DNA from: Pseudomonadota bacterium
Lineage (GTDB): Bacteria; Pseudomonadota; Gammaproteobacteria; Steroidobacterales; Steroidobacteraceae
Direction: 5' to 3'
Length of the DNA: 64,000 nt
Assembly: GCA_023417315.1 (NCBI GenBank)
Contig: JAEZFW010000085.1
Location: 62,001 to 126,000 of the forward strand
The position numbers and the translations under genes are program-made. Within the stretch, counting starts at the first letter, position 1. The number at the start of each line of letters is the position of its first letter. Below, in pieces: positions 10,601 through 18,361 of this stretch. The notes under the pieces are model-generated. The model searched no databases. It was not told where the DNA came from and worked only from the letters and a program-made list of their open reading frames with translations.

Positions 10601-11090
10601 CTATCTCGACTATATGCAGAACCGGCTCGACTACGGCCGCGTAAGCGTGCTGCCGACGCCCTTATTCTTCTATGGGATGGAATCCGGCGCAGAGATCAGC
10701 TTCGACATCGATCGCGGCAAGACGCTCATCGTTCGTTTCGTCGCGGTCAGCGAAGCGCACGAAGACGGGACGCGCACCGTCTTCTTCGAGCTGAATGGCC
10801 AGCCGCGCTCGGTGAAGGTGCCTGACCGCACCCATGTCGCGGTCAAGCCGCCACGTCGCAAAGCGAGCTCCGGCGATCCGACGCACGTCGGTGCGCCGAT
10901 GCCCGGGACGATCGCGACTGTCGCAGTCGCTCAAGGAAGCAAAGTGTCGCGGGGCGATGTGCTCGTCACGATCGAAGCGATGAAGATGGAGACCTCCGTG
11001 CGCTCCGACCGCGATGGCACAGTCACCGAGGTGGTGACGAGTCCTGGCGAGATGGTGGACGCAAAGGATCTGCTGTTCGTCATCAACTAG
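7641..11090 (+). CDS. pyc: Pyruvate carboxylase, single-chain
   Basis: A 1149-residue multidomain enzyme converting pyruvate and bicarbonate to oxaloacetate with ATP. Order: biotin carboxylase (about 8-460, ATP-grasp Gly loop WGGGGRGM), carboxyltransferase (about 530-810, starting TDTTMRDAHQSLLATR), PC-specific allosteric/tetramer region, and biotin carrier domain at the end with EAMKMET, biotinylated Lys near 1115. The length is normal for the alpha4 form. Many gammaproteobacteria instead use PEP carboxylase or a two-subunit enzyme. ATG at 7641. The 258 bases upstream contain a GC-rich hairpin near 7392-7411 and no gene. Confidence 0.95.
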   Translation: MSERRIKTLLIANRGEIAIRVMRAAAELGIRTVAIYSQEDRFSLHRMKADESYLVGAGKSPVDAYLDIDDIIRVAKEAHVDAVHPGYGFLSENPGFADACAAAGITFVGPTPEIMRRLGNKVMARELAVSAGVPVMPATPPLPRDHAELVRLAREVGFPVMLKASWGGGGRGMRIVENESDLRDMVETARREAKAAFGNDEVYLEKLVRRARHIEVQLLGDAHGTLVHLFERDCTVQRRNQKVIERAPATFFSEEQRQSLCEEALKIGRAVNYLNAGTVEFLQDADTGKFYFIEVNPRIQVEHTVTEAVTGIDIVRAQIRIAEGARIGAPDSGVPEQKDIRLNGYAMQCRVTTEDPENNFIPDYGRITAYRSPAGFGIRLDAGTAYSGAIITRYYDSLLVKVTAWSPTPHETIARMHRALWEFRVRGVVTNLRFLDQLIMHPQFASAEYTTKFIDQTPELFRFPRKRDRATRLLNFIGDVIVNGNPEVKGRARPARLAMPRLPKVPLTEPSSGTKQKLDELGPERFAQWMLEQQRVLITDTTMRDAHQSLLATRFRTYDLKAIAPYYAQLLPDLFSVECWGGATFDVAMRFLWECPWERLHAFREAMPNLLLQMLLRSANAVGYTNYPDNVVQYFVRQAASSGIDLFRVFDSLNWVDNMRVAIDAVRETGKLCEAAICYTGNLSDPNEKKYDLKYYVTLAQELKKAGANILGIKDMAGLCQPRAAYTLVKTLKEEVGLPVHFHTHDTSGIAAASVLAAVEAGADAVDGAMDAMSGLTSQPNLGSIVESLRHSPRDSGLNAENLRVLSGYWEQVRHCYTAFESDLRSGASEVYVHGMPGGQFTNLREQARSLGIDDVRWPEVAHAYAKVNEMFGDIVKVTPTSKVVGDMAIMMVTSGLTAEQVLDPNTEIAFPESVVQLFRGDLGQAYGGFPSVLQKKVLKGAKPLTVRPGEVLPPIDLQKARAEAEAKTWREITDDEFASYLMYPKVYLDYMQNRLDYGRVSVLPTPLFFYGMESGAEISFDIDRGKTLIVRFVAVSEAHEDGTRTVFFELNGQPRSVKVPDRTHVAVKPPRRKASSGDPTHVGAPMPGTIATVAVAQGSKVSRGDVLVTIEAMKMETSVRSDRDGTVTEVVTSPGEMVDAKDLLFVIN

Positions 11091-11102
11091 CCGCACGGCG
11101 GC

Positions 11103-11247
11103 GACGAGTGACACTCGGAACGGGTGACGAGCAAGAACGTACCCGTGACAGTGTCACGGTACTGACGGTGCTGCTGGTAGCGCGCTGTCATCGATAGCAG
11201 ACACCGACCCTCTTGCCCGTCAACTCGTCACCCGTCACGCGTCACTG
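11103..11247. repeat. Inverted-pair GTGACGA-type intergenic element
   Basis: CGGGTGACGAG (11121-11131) is answered by its exact reverse complement at 11224-11234, 92 bases apart. Inside, GCAAGA (11131-11136) pairs with TCTTGC (11211-11216), and a tight hairpin (CCGTGAC-AGT-GTCACGG, 11143-11159) is nested in the spacer. Further GTCAC/GTGAC copies flank it. It lies between pyc and the FixL-like gene, both forward. Confidence 0.7.
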
Positions 11248-11320
11248 GTGACGGTGCAAGTCACCGCCACCTCACGCGCAGTTGCGCGACTTATGTCGCA
11301 ACAGGGTTAGAATCCAGTGC

Positions 11321-12874
11321 ATGACGCTGTTGCGAGTCGCAGAACCGCAGGAAGAGCGCGCTCACCGGCTGGAACGTGAATTCCAGGCCGTGCTCGATGC
11401 CGCCGTCGATGCGGTCGTCCTGTTCGATCATGAGGGGCGCATCGAGCTGCTCAATCACGCCGGCGAGCGGATGTTTGGCTACAACGAACAGGAAGTGATC
11501 GGGCTCAAGGTGCACATCCTCTTGCCCGAGCCTTATCGGTCTCAGCACGAAGATTATCTGCGCCATTACATCGAGCTCGGCGAGCCGCGCATCATCGGTA
11601 TCGGTCGCGAGCTGCTCGCGAAGCGGCGCGACGGCAGCGAGTTCTATGCCGAGCTCGCGGTCGGTCGCGTGCAGGGAACCGATCCGCCGCGCTTCGTCGG
11701 GTTCATTCGCGATGTCACCGTACGCAGGAACGCGGAAGAGGCTCTGAGGCGCAGCGAAGCACAGCTCACGATCGCGCAAGAGATCGCGAATCTGGGCAAC
11801 TATGTCGTGCACTTCGATAGTCACTACGAAGATTACTGGTCGCCGCATCTGTATCGCGTGTTGGGTCGCAGATTCGGTGAGCCCTATGTGAGCGTGTATG
11901 ACTACCTCGCACCGCTCGTGCATCCGGCCGACCGCGCCCGTTGGCAGCAAGCGCGTGAAGAGCTCGAAGCCGGTGCTCGTTCGGTAGACATCGAGTATCG
12001 CATCCACCATCCGGACGGATCCCTGCGCTACGTGCACCACATTGCGCAGACGACACTGAATGCCGAAGGGCAGGTGCTGCGGCAGGTGGGGACGATCCAC
12101 GACATCACCGATCGCAGGCGTGCCGAGGACGAGGCGCGTCAGATGCACGATCGTATCGCCCACTTCGGCCGCATCTCGACGATGGGCGAAATGGCCGCCG
12201 GCATCGCTCATGAAGTGAACCAGCCGCTCACCGCGATTGCGACCTATGCGCAAGCCTGCCAGCGCTTGATCAGCACCGGCGATTTCTCGGAAGAGGAAAT
12301 CGCCGAGGCGCTCTCGCACATCGGCGCGCAGGCGCTGCGTGCAGGCGAGGTGATTCGTCGGCTACGCACGTTCGTGAAGAATCGCGAGGTGCGCCGCGAG
12401 CTCATCGAAGCAAACCGATTGCTCGAGGACGTCCTGACGCTCGCCCAGACAGACGCACGGCACAATGGCGTGCATATCACGCTCGAGACCACCGCCGAGG
12501 CCTTGCAGGTGCAGGCAGACGCAGTGCAGATCCAGCAGGTGATCCTAAATCTGATTCGCAACAGCATCGATGCGATGCAGGGCGTGCCCGAGTCGCGGCG
12601 CCACATCGTGCTTCGCACGCACGTCGATGCCGAAGGTGACGTCGAGTTTATGGTGGCCGATAGAGGCCCTGGCATCGACCCCGCTGCGGCCGCCGATTTG
12701 TTCAATCCATTCTTCACGACCAAGCCCGGCGGAATGGGCTTGGGGCTGTCGATCAGCCGTTCGATCATTCGCGCGCACGGGGGGAAACTGTGGTGTAGCG
12801 CAAATCCGGGCGGCGGCGCCCGGTTCTTCTTCACTCTGCCGGCAATAACGGCATCAGCAGGGAGTTCGCAATAA
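11321..12874 (+). CDS. FixL-like heme-PAS sensor histidine kinase
   Basis: A 517-residue soluble kinase: PAS 1 (about 18-135), PAS 2 (about 145-265), HisKA with HEVNQPL (phospho-His 297) and HATPase with GPGID and GLGLSISRSI. PAS 1 resembles the FixL heme domain: HEDYLRHY places His76 where Bradyrhizobium FixL His200 binds heme, and IIGIGR places Arg96 at the oxygen-binding Arg220. An oxygen-sensing role is therefore likely. ATG at 11321; the frame also opens at a TTG 13 codons earlier. Its stop overlaps the next ATG (TAATG), so the kinase and regulator are translationally coupled. fixK and cbb3 genes are not in the window. Confidence 0.85.
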   Translation: MTLLRVAEPQEERAHRLEREFQAVLDAAVDAVVLFDHEGRIELLNHAGERMFGYNEQEVIGLKVHILLPEPYRSQHEDYLRHYIELGEPRIIGIGRELLAKRRDGSEFYAELAVGRVQGTDPPRFVGFIRDVTVRRNAEEALRRSEAQLTIAQEIANLGNYVVHFDSHYEDYWSPHLYRVLGRRFGEPYVSVYDYLAPLVHPADRARWQQAREELEAGARSVDIEYRIHHPDGSLRYVHHIAQTTLNAEGQVLRQVGTIHDITDRRRAEDEARQMHDRIAHFGRISTMGEMAAGIAHEVNQPLTAIATYAQACQRLISTGDFSEEEIAEALSHIGAQALRAGEVIRRLRTFVKNREVRRELIEANRLLEDVLTLAQTDARHNGVHITLETTAEALQVQADAVQIQQVILNLIRNSIDAMQGVPESRRHIVLRTHVDAEGDVEFMVADRGPGIDPAAAADLFNPFFTTKPGGMGLGLSISRSIIRAHGGKLWCSANPGGGARFFFTLPAITASAGSSQ

Positions 12875-13500
12875 TGAGGGGAAACCAAAGCAGTGCACGG
12901 CCGACGATCTTTATCGTCGATGACGATGCGGCTGTGCGAGATGCATTGAAGCTGCTGTTGCGTTCGGTCGGCCAAGCGGTCGAAACGTACGCATCTGCGC
13001 AAGAGTTCTTGGACGCGTACAGCGAAGATCGGCCGGGTTGTCTCGTGCTGGATATACGCATGCCGGGCATGTCAGGGCTCGAGCTGCAGCAGAAACTGAA
13101 CGAGCGCCATTCGATCTTGCCGATCATCTTCATCACCGGGCATGGCGATGTGCCGATGGCGGTGGAGGCGATGCAGGCTGGCGCCGTCGATTTCATCCAG
13201 AAGCCGTTTCGCGATCAGGATCTCATCGACCGCATCAACCAAGCGCTCGAGAAGGACGGCGCGAATCGTGCGGCTCTGGGCGAGCGCAACGACATTCGCC
13301 GGCGCCTCGATACGCTCACGCCGCGCGAACGCGAAGTGCTCGATCTCGTCGTGCATGGAAAAGCCAACAAGGTCATCGCCGGAGACTTGAAGCTGAGCCA
13401 GCGCACGGTCGAGATCCATCGCGCGCGCGTCATGGAAAAGATGCAGGCGTCCTCACTCGCACATCTCGTACGCATGGTGCTCGAAGTCGGACAAGTGTGA
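12874..13500 (+). CDS. FixJ-family response regulator
   Basis: A 208-residue regulator with an N-terminal receiver (phospho-Asp60 in LVLDIRMPGMSG, switch Thr in FITGHGD, Lys in QKPF) and a C-terminal LuxR-type helix-turn-helix (LTPREREVLDLVVHGKANK). It is the evident partner of the overlapping FixL-like kinase and should activate promoters when phosphorylated. The following 294 bases contain no gene that I can support before the degenerate receiver at 13795. Confidence 0.92.
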   Translation: MRGNQSSARPTIFIVDDDAAVRDALKLLLRSVGQAVETYASAQEFLDAYSEDRPGCLVLDIRMPGMSGLELQQKLNERHSILPIIFITGHGDVPMAVEAMQAGAVDFIQKPFRDQDLIDRINQALEKDGANRAALGERNDIRRRLDTLTPREREVLDLVVHGKANKVIAGDLKLSQRTVEIHRARVMEKMQASSLAHLVRMVLEVGQV

Positions 13501-13794
13501 CGCCCATCGCACGCCGCGCCGCCGCGGGTAGCCGCAATGTGAGTACGTCGGTACGGGTTTACGAGGCGCGCCTTACCGGTGAATACGCACGAGGATGCGA
13601 AGGTCCTCTCGCACCGCGCTGCGCGCTCGACCTTAAGTACAAGTGCGAACTTCTCGCTGGCGGAGGGCGGTCCAAAGATGTGCGCCCATGCGCGATGCGT
13701 TCACCGTTTCCCACGCCAGCCCAATCTCTCGTACGCCTGCGAGCGCGACCATCGACGCACTGCCGCTCACGTTTCCTTTTCAGCATGTCCTTCC

Positions 13795-14181
13795 GTGGCG
13801 AGCGCACGACCCATCGTTGCCGTGATCGAAGCGGACGCAACGGATCGCCACACGCTTCGATCTCTACTCAGCTCTCTCGATGTCGATATTCATGACTTCG
13901 AGAGCGCCGAGAGCTACTTGGCCTCGAGCGGCGATGGCCTCGGCTGCGTGATTACGAACGTGGCGCTGCCTGGCATGTCGGGCATCGAGCTCTTGCGACG
14001 ATTACGATCGATGCACATCTGCCCGCCTGTCATTCTGCTCGGCGAGGAAGCGGATGTGAACGCCGCTGTGACTGCGATGAGGGAAGGTGCGGTCGACTTC
14101 ATCGAAAAGCCGCGCGTCGATCTAGCGATCGTACGACGCGTCGCCTACCTCCTGGATCACGCGCAGGGGCTGCGGCACTAG
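13795..14181 (+). CDS. Stand-alone pseudo-receiver (Asp to Asn)
   Basis: A 128-residue single receiver domain with no output domain. The phosphorylation site reads CVITNVALPGMSG, so Asn55 replaces the usual Asp, while the Lys in DFIEKP is retained; the acidic pair is also altered (IEAD). It cannot be phosphorylated in the normal way. Sitting just after a FixL/FixJ-like pair, it could act as a binding modulator of the kinase or regulator, by analogy with the anti-kinase FixT; this is inference. I start at GTG 13795 because the domain begins there. The frame stays open upstream, but that part looks non-coding. Confidence 0.7.
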   Translation: MASARPIVAVIEADATDRHTLRSLLSSLDVDIHDFESAESYLASSGDGLGCVITNVALPGMSGIELLRRLRSMHICPPVILLGEEADVNAAVTAMREGAVDFIEKPRVDLAIVRRVAYLLDHAQGLRH

Positions 14182-14231
14182 CGCGAGCGCTAGTCGAGTC
14201 AACGGTCATTGTGCACAGAATGTGCGCACCC

Positions 14232-15179
14232 TTACATTCCTTCCCGCGGGTCGAACGGCAGCTCCTGCTTCATCTTCTCGAATAAGGCGCGCGCTTCGGG
14301 TGTCGTCGCCGGCGGTAGCACGATCTTTAGCACGACATACTGATCGCCGGGTGTCGTGCCCGGCAGACCGCGTCCTTTCAAGCGGAGCTTCTGGTCTGAC
14401 TTCGCGCCCGGTGGGATGCGCAGATCGACGCGACCCGCGAGCGTTGGAATTTGCACTGTCGCGCCGAGTGCCGCCTCCCATGGTGCGACTGGCAGAGTCA
14501 GCGTGACGTCGCGGCCTTCGACTTGGAACAGTCGATGCGGTCGGAAGGTAATCTCCAGATATAGATCGCCGGCGGGTCCGCCTCCTGCGCCCGCGCTGCC
14601 CTGGCCTGCGAGGCGAATGCGCTGTCCTTCGACGACGCCGGACGGAATCGTCACGCGCAGCGTACGCGGTTGGACCACGACACGCCCGTCATCGGCCAGT
14701 TGCGGGGATTTGATCTCGAGGGTTTGTGTCCCGCCGCGGTATGCATCCTCCAGATCGATCTGGATCTTCGCGACGTGATCTTCGCCGCTACGCGCAAATC
14801 CCGCACCTCTTCGCGGACCACGTTGCCCAAACGGACTTCGCGATCCGAATAAGGATGCGAAGAAGTCGCTGAAGCCGCTGTCCTCATCGACTCCGCCGCC
14901 GAAGGTCGAGAATTCGAACCCCTTGCCCCAGTCGGGAGGCGGCCGGAATTCCTGACCCGAACGCCAGTTCGAGCCGAGTTGATCGTAAGCGGCGCGCTTC
15001 TCGGGGTCCTTCAAGACCTCGTACGCCTCCTGCACTTCCTTGAAGCGATCTTCGGCGTTCGGTTCCTTGCTGACATCAGGGTGAAACTTCCGGGCCAGCC
15101 GCCGGTAGACGCGCTTGATCTCATCCTGGCTCGCATCGCGGGCGACGCCCAGGATCTTGTAGTAGTCCTTGTAGTCCAT
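14232..15179 (-). CDS. cbpA: DnaJ-like co-chaperone, CbpA type
   Basis: A 315-residue protein with an N-terminal J domain (HPD at 33-35), a Gly/Phe-rich linker and two C-terminal beta-sandwich substrate-binding domains. It has no Cys-rich zinc finger, so it is CbpA-type rather than DnaJ. It should stimulate DnaK ATPase and present clients. The start is the ATG at 15179 (MDYKDYYKILGV), the family N-terminus, not the upstream in-frame codon at 15215. It converges with the pseudo-receiver gene. Confidence 0.9.
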   Translation of the reverse strand: MDYKDYYKILGVARDASQDEIKRVYRRLARKFHPDVSKEPNAEDRFKEVQEAYEVLKDPEKRAAYDQLGSNWRSGQEFRPPPDWGKGFEFSTFGGGVDEDSGFSDFFASLFGSRSPFGQRGPRRGAGFARSGEDHVAKIQIDLEDAYRGGTQTLEIKSPQLADDGRVVVQPRTLRVTIPSGVVEGQRIRLAGQGSAGAGGGPAGDLYLEITFRPHRLFQVEGRDVTLTLPVAPWEAALGATVQIPTLAGRVDLRIPPGAKSDQKLRLKGRGLPGTTPGDQYVVLKIVLPPATTPEARALFEKMKQELPFDPREGM

Positions 15180-15265
15180 AGCCAGGAGAACTAGGGCGTC
15201 CGTAATGAAAATCAAGGATCGCCGCCGCGTGCAATCGCAACGGCGAGGGCGAATGCGCGATCAGC

Positions 15266-17338
15266 TTAGGCTGATTTACCGGATCTGCGCCAGAGACCGA
15301 GCAGGCTCAGTAAGCCGAGAAGAACGACATTCAACGAGCCGCCGCCACCACTGCCACCGCCGTTGCTTTGAACAGCGCTGGGGGTGGCCGCTGGCGTGAC
15401 CTCAACGCTCGCTTCCGCCGAATCGTTCGTGCCGACAGGATCGACGTAGCTACCTGAGGTTTCGACGCGAAGGACCGCGCGGCCAGCCTGCAGAGCGTTG
15501 AGCCGCAGCGTGCCGCTCGATGATTCACCCGGAGCGAGCCGCGAAAGTACGCAGGAGACTTCAGTGCCGCCCATCGTGCAGGTGCCGTTCGTCTGCGCGG
15601 CGCTCGTCACTGAAAAGCCGGGCGGCAACTGCAGAGCGGTGCGAACGTCGCGTGCATCGATCTCGGCGGAATTCGCTACCGTAAACCGCAGCTCGAAGGG
15701 GCTTGTCGCTGCGACTTGACCCGGTGCCTCGATCGCGACCGATACGTCGGTTTCACGATCGATCGCGATCGTGCCGGTACCCCGATTGTCGCTCGTGTTC
15801 GTTTCATTCGCAGCAGAGACGTCCGCCGAAATCGTGTACGTCCCGACCGTCTTACTGTTCAACATGAAGTGCACGGGGCGCGAGGTGCCTCCTGCGATGT
15901 CGCCCAATTGGCACTCGACGACGCCGGCACCGCTGGTGCACGAGCCGCCTATGACGTACGCATCTTCGACGGTGAGCGTGGGAGGCACGATGATCTCGGC
16001 TCGAACACCCATCGAGGTGGCCCCACCTGCATTGGTCACCGGCAACTCATACTCGAATGACGTCTCGACTGATCTGCGCACCGTGCCGAGATCCGGGGCC
16101 ACGCGGATGTTTGCGGCTGGAAGCGGCGTGATACAGCGTGCGGCGGAAATTCGAGGCTGCATCAAGCTGATGCTGCAGTCCGAAAACGAATCGACCCCAT
16201 TGACGTTCGGCGACATCAGAAACAGTCCCTGCGGCGTGCTTGCGCACGCTTTGCCAACTTCCCCATCGTGAACCGCGCCGAAGTTGTGGCCGATCTCGTG
16301 GGCCGCAATCAGCGACTCGTACCAAGAGCCCCGAGTCGACACTTCCGTGAGGCCGACGCCGTACTTCGAGTCGCACAGCGAATCGACATAGGCGATCCCG
16401 ACGGTGGTGCCGTCGAGATTGCGGCCGGTGAACAGGTGAGTGAGCCCGCGTGAGCGCAATTCGTTCGAGCTGTCGCGCGCCCTGGAAAGCTCTTTGAGCA
16501 AAGCATCGGCGCTCGTCGTATTCGACAGCGTGCGGCTGCTCGCATCGAGCAGCTCGATGCGCGGAGCTTGCATCTGAACTCCCAGCTCGGAGCTATAAAT
16601 ACCGTCGATGTTGTTCAGACGAATGAGGATGCTGTCGCGCGCTGACTGCTCGTCGAGATAACGCTCGCGGAAGAGGGCATCGGCGAGCACGGATAGCTCG
16701 AGCCGCACCGTGGCGCCCAGGCCTCCTTTCGCTTGCGCGGACTGCAGTTCGCGAACGAGAGAATCGTACGCGTGCGATCCGCGTTCTGGCGCATCGCTCT
16801 GCGCAGCTGCGCAAGTGGACTGCGCAGCCGGCATCAATACGTCCTGCAAACGGAAGATGACCGCACCGCTGGGCGCATCGAGCGGCGGCACCAATTGCGA
16901 TTGCACCTCATCGCTCGGCGCGATGACGTAGAGCGCGATTCCATCCCACAGCATCCCGTGAACGTCCGTTCCTTGGGTGGCCAGTCGCACCCACGATCCA
17001 TTGAGCCCCTCGATCGAGCCGCGATACAAGGTCAGCGACGATCGGCTAGGTTTCGCGGAAAGACTCTCGTGGAAGCTCTCGTTCGCTTGAACGGAAAGCG
17101 AATACTCGCGTCCGAATGCGGACAGTTGCAGCTTGCTCAGCTCGCGCGCGCTCGTCTGACTCTTCCCACGCGCACCCGCGTTCGTTTGCGGGACACTGAT
17201 CTGCAGCGGCTCGAAGTACAGAATCTGTGCGTCGCTCGCAGCCAATGTCGGCGCCGCGCGCAACGACGCGGCGATCGCAAACGCGACCCAAAAGCCGGCC
17301 GTGCGCCAACCGACGCGGATACGCCCGCTCACTGCCAT
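15266..17338 (-). CDS. Secreted reprolysin-like metalloprotease with GlyGly-CTERM-like tail
   Basis: About 690 residues. A signal peptide (about 10-34) and pro-region precede a zinc protease domain with HEIGHNFGAVH (348-358), the M12B zinc motif, followed by a Met-turn (LFLMSP). Two or more DUF11-like beta domains follow (about 415-660). The end is a Gly-Ser-rich stretch, a hydrophobic helix and basic residues (LLGLWRRSGKSA), the tripartite pattern of GlyGly-CTERM sorting signals cut by rhombosortase. It is probably surface-attached after type II secretion. The start ATG at 17338 has a good Shine-Dalgarno (GGGGAG); a GTG one codon upstream is less likely. Confidence 0.85.
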   Translation of the reverse strand: MAVSGRIRVGWRTAGFWVAFAIAASLRAAPTLAASDAQILYFEPLQISVPQTNAGARGKSQTSARELSKLQLSAFGREYSLSVQANESFHESLSAKPSRSSLTLYRGSIEGLNGSWVRLATQGTDVHGMLWDGIALYVIAPSDEVQSQLVPPLDAPSGAVIFRLQDVLMPAAQSTCAAAQSDAPERGSHAYDSLVRELQSAQAKGGLGATVRLELSVLADALFRERYLDEQSARDSILIRLNNIDGIYSSELGVQMQAPRIELLDASSRTLSNTTSADALLKELSRARDSSNELRSRGLTHLFTGRNLDGTTVGIAYVDSLCDSKYGVGLTEVSTRGSWYESLIAAHEIGHNFGAVHDGEVGKACASTPQGLFLMSPNVNGVDSFSDCSISLMQPRISAARCITPLPAANIRVAPDLGTVRRSVETSFEYELPVTNAGGATSMGVRAEIIVPPTLTVEDAYVIGGSCTSGAGVVECQLGDIAGGTSRPVHFMLNSKTVGTYTISADVSAANETNTSDNRGTGTIAIDRETDVSVAIEAPGQVAATSPFELRFTVANSAEIDARDVRTALQLPPGFSVTSAAQTNGTCTMGGTEVSCVLSRLAPGESSSGTLRLNALQAGRAVLRVETSGSYVDPVGTNDSAEASVEVTPAATPSAVQSNGGGSGGGGSLNVVLLGLLSLLGLWRRSGKSA

Positions 17339-17884
17339 CACTTACTCCCCAGGAATCGAGGCGCTTTTTCTCACACGATCGCGAGTGCGACTAGGAACTA
17401 GGTCGCGCGTGTCCCGATGCCCGCTTGAATCCGTCACACTTCGAGTTGTTCTTCTCGATTCGGGCTAAGTGTCCGCTAAGTGACGGGCTCGGCGCAGCTG
17501 TAGGCCGATTGCGACAGGCGTCACACTCGGCGAGCATGCAATCGTGAATGCCTTGCCGCACCAAAGGCGCGCAGCAGGGGTGAAAAGCGCGCCAAAGTGG
17601 TGCGGGCCGGGCCGCGCGGCGAACGCAGAGTGCGTGGGCCAGCCGGGCGGGGGCCAAGATAGATCGTGGCTGCTGGGGACTCTGGGACGAAGATGGGGAC
17701 GAAGAGCGGCCCGTCAGGGAGAGACCCGCGACGCGGCATAGATCCTGCATTGCAAAGGCACGCTGCGGCAGTGCTTCAGGTATCCTGGCCATCGACGCCG
17801 GCCTGCAACAGTAAACGAAAATTCAATTAGCCCGATCTCTCGACGGAGATTGGGGTCCGCACTTCGAGACAGGAGCCACGGGGA
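17339..17884. other. Intergenic region between protease and glnB; no gene seen
   Basis: 546 bases between divergent genes. Open frames exist on both strands but have no family features and odd Arg/Pro/Ser-rich composition. Near 17690-17705 GGGACGAA(G) is repeated. The 3' part must carry the glnB promoter; I looked for a sigma-54 site (GG-N10-GC) and did not find a convincing one. Confidence 0.5.
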
Positions 17885-18223
17885 ATGAAACTCATCAGCG
17901 CAATCATCAAGCCCTTCAAACTCGACGACGTGCGCGCCGCGTTGTCCGAGATCGGCGTGTCCGGAATGACGGTCACGGAGGTCAAAGGCTTCGGTCGGCA
18001 GCGGGGACACACTGAACTGTATCGAGGCGCGGAGTACGTCGTGGATTTCGTGCCCAAGACTCGCATCGAGGTCGCAGTCAAGGACGCACTGGTCGACCAA
18101 GTGGTCGAAGCGATCATCAACGCCGCCAAGACCGGTAAGGTCGGCGACGGCAAGATCTTCATCACGGATCTCGAGCGCGTGCTGCGCATCCGCACCGGTG
18201 AGGCGGACGATCAAGCACTGTGA
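17885..18223 (+). CDS. glnB: Nitrogen regulatory protein P-II
   Basis: A 112-residue trimeric signal protein that reports 2-oxoglutarate, ATP/ADP and glutamine status to GlnD, GlnE and NtrB. The start MKLISAIIKPFKLDDVR and T-loop are canonical, with uridylylation site Tyr51 (second Tyr of ELYRGAEY). Length is normal. GGGGA lies a few bases before the ATG. It appears monocistronic, since a strong terminator follows directly; amtB is not adjacent, arguing for GlnB rather than GlnK. Confidence 0.96.
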   Translation: MKLISAIIKPFKLDDVRAALSEIGVSGMTVTEVKGFGRQRGHTELYRGAEYVVDFVPKTRIEVAVKDALVDQVVEAIINAAKTGKVGDGKIFITDLERVLRIRTGEADDQAL

Positions 18224-18230
18224 TTCTTCG

Positions 18231-18258
18231 GGAGGTGGCATTCTGCCACCTCCTTGTT
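18231..18258 (+). terminator. Rho-independent terminator after glnB
   Basis: Perfect 10-bp stem GGAGGTGGCA / TGCCACCTCC with a 3-base loop, followed by TTGTT, starting seven bases after the glnB stop. Confidence 0.85.
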
Positions 18259-18361
18259 CCCGAGCGCTGGCGAGCAGGCCGCTTCGCCTCTAGACTGGGC
18301 CGCTGGAAACCGAGTGCAGTCGCATTCGGTCCTCGAGTTTCTTCGCCCACACGCCTCGCGT

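Noticed and set aside
11291..12319. 342-codon open frame on the minus strand
   Set aside because: Antisense to the FixL-like kinase, whose PAS and kinase motifs are unambiguous.
17391..17792. 133-codon minus-strand frame upstream of glnB
   Set aside because: Arg/Pro/Ser-rich, with no signal peptide or domain, and other frames in the same stretch are equally open.
17720..17884. Sigma-54 promoter for glnB
   Set aside because: TGGC and TGC words are present, but the GG to GC spacing does not match the -24/-12 rule.
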